Source: Gp1-AA133 sp963850425 (GTDB lineage Bacteria; Acidobacteriota; Terriglobia; Terriglobales; Acidobacteriaceae). From it: DNA of 64,000 bases. Position numbers and translations under genes: made by a program. Below, piece by piece: positions 62,167 through 64,000 of this stretch; the first letter of the stretch is position 1; each line of letters starts with the position of its first letter. Where the stretch lies: contig CAWKLF010000007.1 of NCBI GenBank assembly GCA_963850425.1, positions 620,001-684,000 on the forward strand, in the 5' to 3' direction. A model generated the notes under the pieces. The model was not told where the DNA came from. It was given only the letters and a program-made list of their open reading frames with translations, and did no database searches.

Positions 62167-62230
62167 CCTCAGTGGCTGAAGCCACTCCTTTTCAGCCTAT
62201 ACTGGCACGGCTGAAGCCGTGCCCTTCCCG
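62167..62230 (+). repeat. Composite REP element, copy 3 (intact)
   Basis: It has palindrome AGTGGCT-ga-AGCCACT (62171-62186), a spacer with TTTTCAGCCTAT, palindrome GGCACGGCT-ga-AGCCGTGCC (62204-62223) and a CTTCCCG-type tail. Confidence 0.8.
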
Positions 62231-62360
62231 AGATCCTTTCATTGTGTGTTGATCCTGAATCGGGACGAGGGTCGAGTCCTTCTCGTCATGTTGGACTTCA
62301 CCGATTGTGATTGGAGTTCAATTGTAGGCGGTCGGCAGTCAAGAACGCTCCCCCGCGAAA

Positions 62361-62422
62361 CCTCAGCGGCTGACGCCTTCGTTTTCCGCTTTGTTGGCAC
62401 GACTAAAGTCGTGCCCTTCCCG
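62361..62422 (+). repeat. Composite REP element, copy 4
   Basis: It begins CCTCAGCGGCTGACGCC, where the first palindrome is partly decayed, and ends with GGCACGACT-aa-AGTCGTGCC (62396-62415) and CTTCCCG. Confidence 0.7.
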
Positions 62423-62441
62423 ATATCCCGTGACATAGTTC

Positions 62442-63086
62442 TCACTTGAACTCCGCGACGCCATCCCAGACCAACTGCACCGCGATTGCCAGGATAAGGA
62501 ATCCGAAGATGCGGCTGATCGCGCCAACTGCGCCGGGGCCCAGGCGGTCTACTAACGGGCCTCCCAGCCTCAAGAAGAGGTAGACCGCGACCGCTAGCGC
62601 GGCGATGCCGATCACCATGCCGATGTAGGCGGTCATGCTGTCGACGTGGGCGGCCAGGCCCATGACTACACCGATTGATCCCGGGCCGGAGAGCATGGGC
62701 ATCGCCATCGGGGTCAGGGCGATGTCCTCCTTGGTGGCGGCCTCGTCGTTTTCTTCCTGCGTCATGCGGTGTGCTCCCGTCACCATTCCCCAGGCGGTGT
62801 TCGCCACGATCAATCCCCCGGCAATTTGCAGGACGGGCAACGAGATTCCAAAGAAGTTCAGGACGAAGCGGCCGAAGAACATGAAGGTGACGAGGATGAG
62901 GAAGACATAGAAGCCGGTCTTCATGGCGGCGCTGTAGCGGTCTTTGGGAGTGAAGCCGGAGGTGATCGAAAAGAAGAGCGGGATTCCGCCGAACGGGTTC
63001 ACGATGGGAAACAGCGCGAGGAACGTTGCGGTAGCCGCGGCCGGAATGGTCAGGAGCAAGTGCTGAATGGCGTTCGATGCTTTCAT
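62442..63086 (-). CDS. marC: MarC family integral membrane protein
   Basis: This 214-residue protein has six predicted helices and the MarC (UPF0056) signatures FPIVNPFGGIPLFFSIT near the N-terminus and ALTPMAMPMLSGPGSIG in the middle. Function is not established; despite the name it is not proven to give multidrug resistance. It is a single gene next to the REP cluster. The 63087-63310 spacer up to the MarR gene contains an AT-rich ATTAATTGATAT stretch but no gene. Confidence 0.9.
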   Translation of the reverse strand: MKASNAIQHLLLTIPAAATATFLALFPIVNPFGGIPLFFSITSGFTPKDRYSAAMKTGFYVFLILVTFMFFGRFVLNFFGISLPVLQIAGGLIVANTAWGMVTGAHRMTQEENDEAATKEDIALTPMAMPMLSGPGSIGVVMGLAAHVDSMTAYIGMVIGIAALAVAVYLFLRLGGPLVDRLGPGAVGAISRIFGFLILAIAVQLVWDGVAEFK

Positions 63087-63310
63087 ATTTCCGTGCGGGA
63101 GCCGGCGGTTTCAAGTTTGCAGCATTTGCTGAGTCGCGCCCAAAGTTTGGCCATGATACGGGCCGATGGTGCAAGCGGTCAACAGGATAGCGCTTGTAAA
63201 TGACTGAAACACATCAACTTGAGGTCGCCTGCTTGCGCTGGTGCAGCGGCTCGCACTCCAAGGATAACAAAACATGAATCGACATTAATTGATATGTCAT
63301 CTATTTCTGG

Positions 63311-63802
63311 ATGGTAAGGGAAGCGCTTCGAAAAACTAAAAGTTTGCGGGATGAGATTCGGCAGTCGAAGCCGTTTGATTCTGCTGCGCAGGAGGCGATT
63401 CTCGCGTTATACCGGACCAGCGACATGTTGCGACGGCGTTTTTCGCAGCTGGTCGAGCCGCATGGAATTTCACTGCAGCAATACAACGTGCTGCGCATTT
63501 TGCGGGGGGCGGGCAGGACCGGGACGCCGACCCTGGACATTGCCGATCGCATGATCGAGATGACGCCCGGCGTCACTCGCCTGCTGGACAAACTGGAGAG
63601 CAAGCATCTAGTTCGCCGGGAGCGATGCCCGGAAGACCGGCGGCAGGTTCTGTGCTGGATCACGCCGCAAGGGTTGCGTTTGTTGGCTGCACTCGACGCT
63701 CCCATGGCTGCGGCGGGGGCCACTTTCATGGAACCGCTTGCCACCGGCGAGCAGCGGGCGCTTATCAATGCGCTCGCAAAACTGCGGGGACATTTGGGGT
63801 AA
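63311..63802 (+). CDS. MarR family transcriptional regulator
   Basis: This 163-residue protein has the winged-helix core of MarR regulators: SLQQYNVLRILRG, TLDIADRMIEMTPGVTRLLDKLESKHLVRR with the recognition helix, and CPEDRRQVLCWITPQG for the wing (DxRxxxxxxT pattern). It lies 75 bases upstream of a DoxX-like gene in the same direction. MarR-DoxX pairs are common and respond to redox-active or phenolic compounds, so it probably controls that gene. Confidence 0.9.
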   Translation: MVREALRKTKSLRDEIRQSKPFDSAAQEAILALYRTSDMLRRRFSQLVEPHGISLQQYNVLRILRGAGRTGTPTLDIADRMIEMTPGVTRLLDKLESKHLVRRERCPEDRRQVLCWITPQGLRLLAALDAPMAAAGATFMEPLATGEQRALINALAKLRGHLG

Positions 63803-63877
63803 GGTTTTTTCCCGAAATACATGACTCGTCAAGCATTCTTGGTCGAAGTGGTTGGTGGAAATTCTGAGGAGGAAACA

Positions 63878-64000
63878 ATGTTTCAGAAGCTTGTGGGTAC
63901 GTCGAACGACTGGACTCTTACTGTGCTCCGCCTGGTCATGGGCGCTGTTTTCTTCGCGCACGGCGCGCAGAAAATGCTGGGCTGGTTCGGAGGCAACGGC
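63878..64000 (+). CDS. DoxX family membrane protein (N-terminal part, cut by window end)
   Basis: The first 41 codons are visible. The sequence LTVLRLVMGAVFFAHGAQKMLGWFGG is the DoxX first-helix signature. AGGAGG lies 5 bases before the ATG. DoxX proteins are small four-helix membrane proteins linked to redox or thiol stress. The rest lies beyond the window. Confidence 0.85.
   Translation, partial: MFQKLVGTSNDWTLTVLRLVMGAVFFAHGAQKMLGWFGGNG

Overview
The window looks like a chromosomal segment of an acidobacterium (Acidobacteriota, probably a Koribacter/Terriglobia-type lineage). This is inferred from the GC-rich sequence, a large exosortase/PEP-CTERM exopolysaccharide (EPS) locus, an SBBP-repeat giant protein with the Ig-like/CGG tail common in that phylum, and the style of the intergenic repeats. 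No rRNA or tRNA gene was seen to confirm it.

Layout. 1-6.8 kb (+): end of a glycosyltransferase, a sulfotransferase, a Wzx-type flippase, then a sulfate-activation group: bifunctional ATP sulfurylase/APS kinase, a TauE/SafE anion carrier and a CysQ-like PAP phosphatase. 6.9-12.4 kb (-): glycosyltransferase, heparinase II/III-like protein and asparagine synthase-like amidotransferase, tightly coupled. 12.7-15.3 kb (+): AlgD-like GDP-mannose 6-dehydrogenase and a glycosyltransferase. 15.7-20.1 kb: two convergent paralogous parallel beta-helix exoproteins. 20.2-35.2 kb (-): a long EPS operon whose first gene is an odd sigma54-activator-like protein, followed by export protein, putative outer-membrane protein, chain-length protein, AAA ATPase, tyrosine kinase, priming transferase, glycosyltransferase, O-antigen ligase, a broken methyltransferase, a second amidotransferase, a sulfotransferase-glycosyltransferase fusion and one of the beta-helix proteins. 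35.9-40.8 kb: exosortase, EpsI, a TPR lipoprotein and one PEP-CTERM protein. 41-49 kb: a signalling block (two intact sigma54 activators, a histidine kinase, a hybrid kinase, PilZ, Crp/Fnr and STAS proteins). 49-53.6 kb: SBBP protein and a second PilZ protein. 54-57 kb (-): ccmEABCD. 57-64 kb: M13 peptidase, thiC, a REP-associated transposase with four composite REP copies, marC, and a MarR-DoxX pair cut by the window end.

How it fits together. AlgD would supply a uronic acid donor. Sat-CysC makes PAPS, two sulfotransferases use it and CysQ removes the PAP by-product. This suggests a sulfated, uronate-containing surface polysaccharide, made and exported by exosortase-linked machinery. Sigma54-type promoter sequences can be read ahead of the long EPS operon (a full consensus match), the exosortase, the PEP-CTERM gene, the activator genes and the PilZ genes. 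The whole locus therefore looks like one sigma54 regulon run by the adjacent kinases and activators. All assignments come from reading motifs by eye. No database search, alignment or composition calculation was run.
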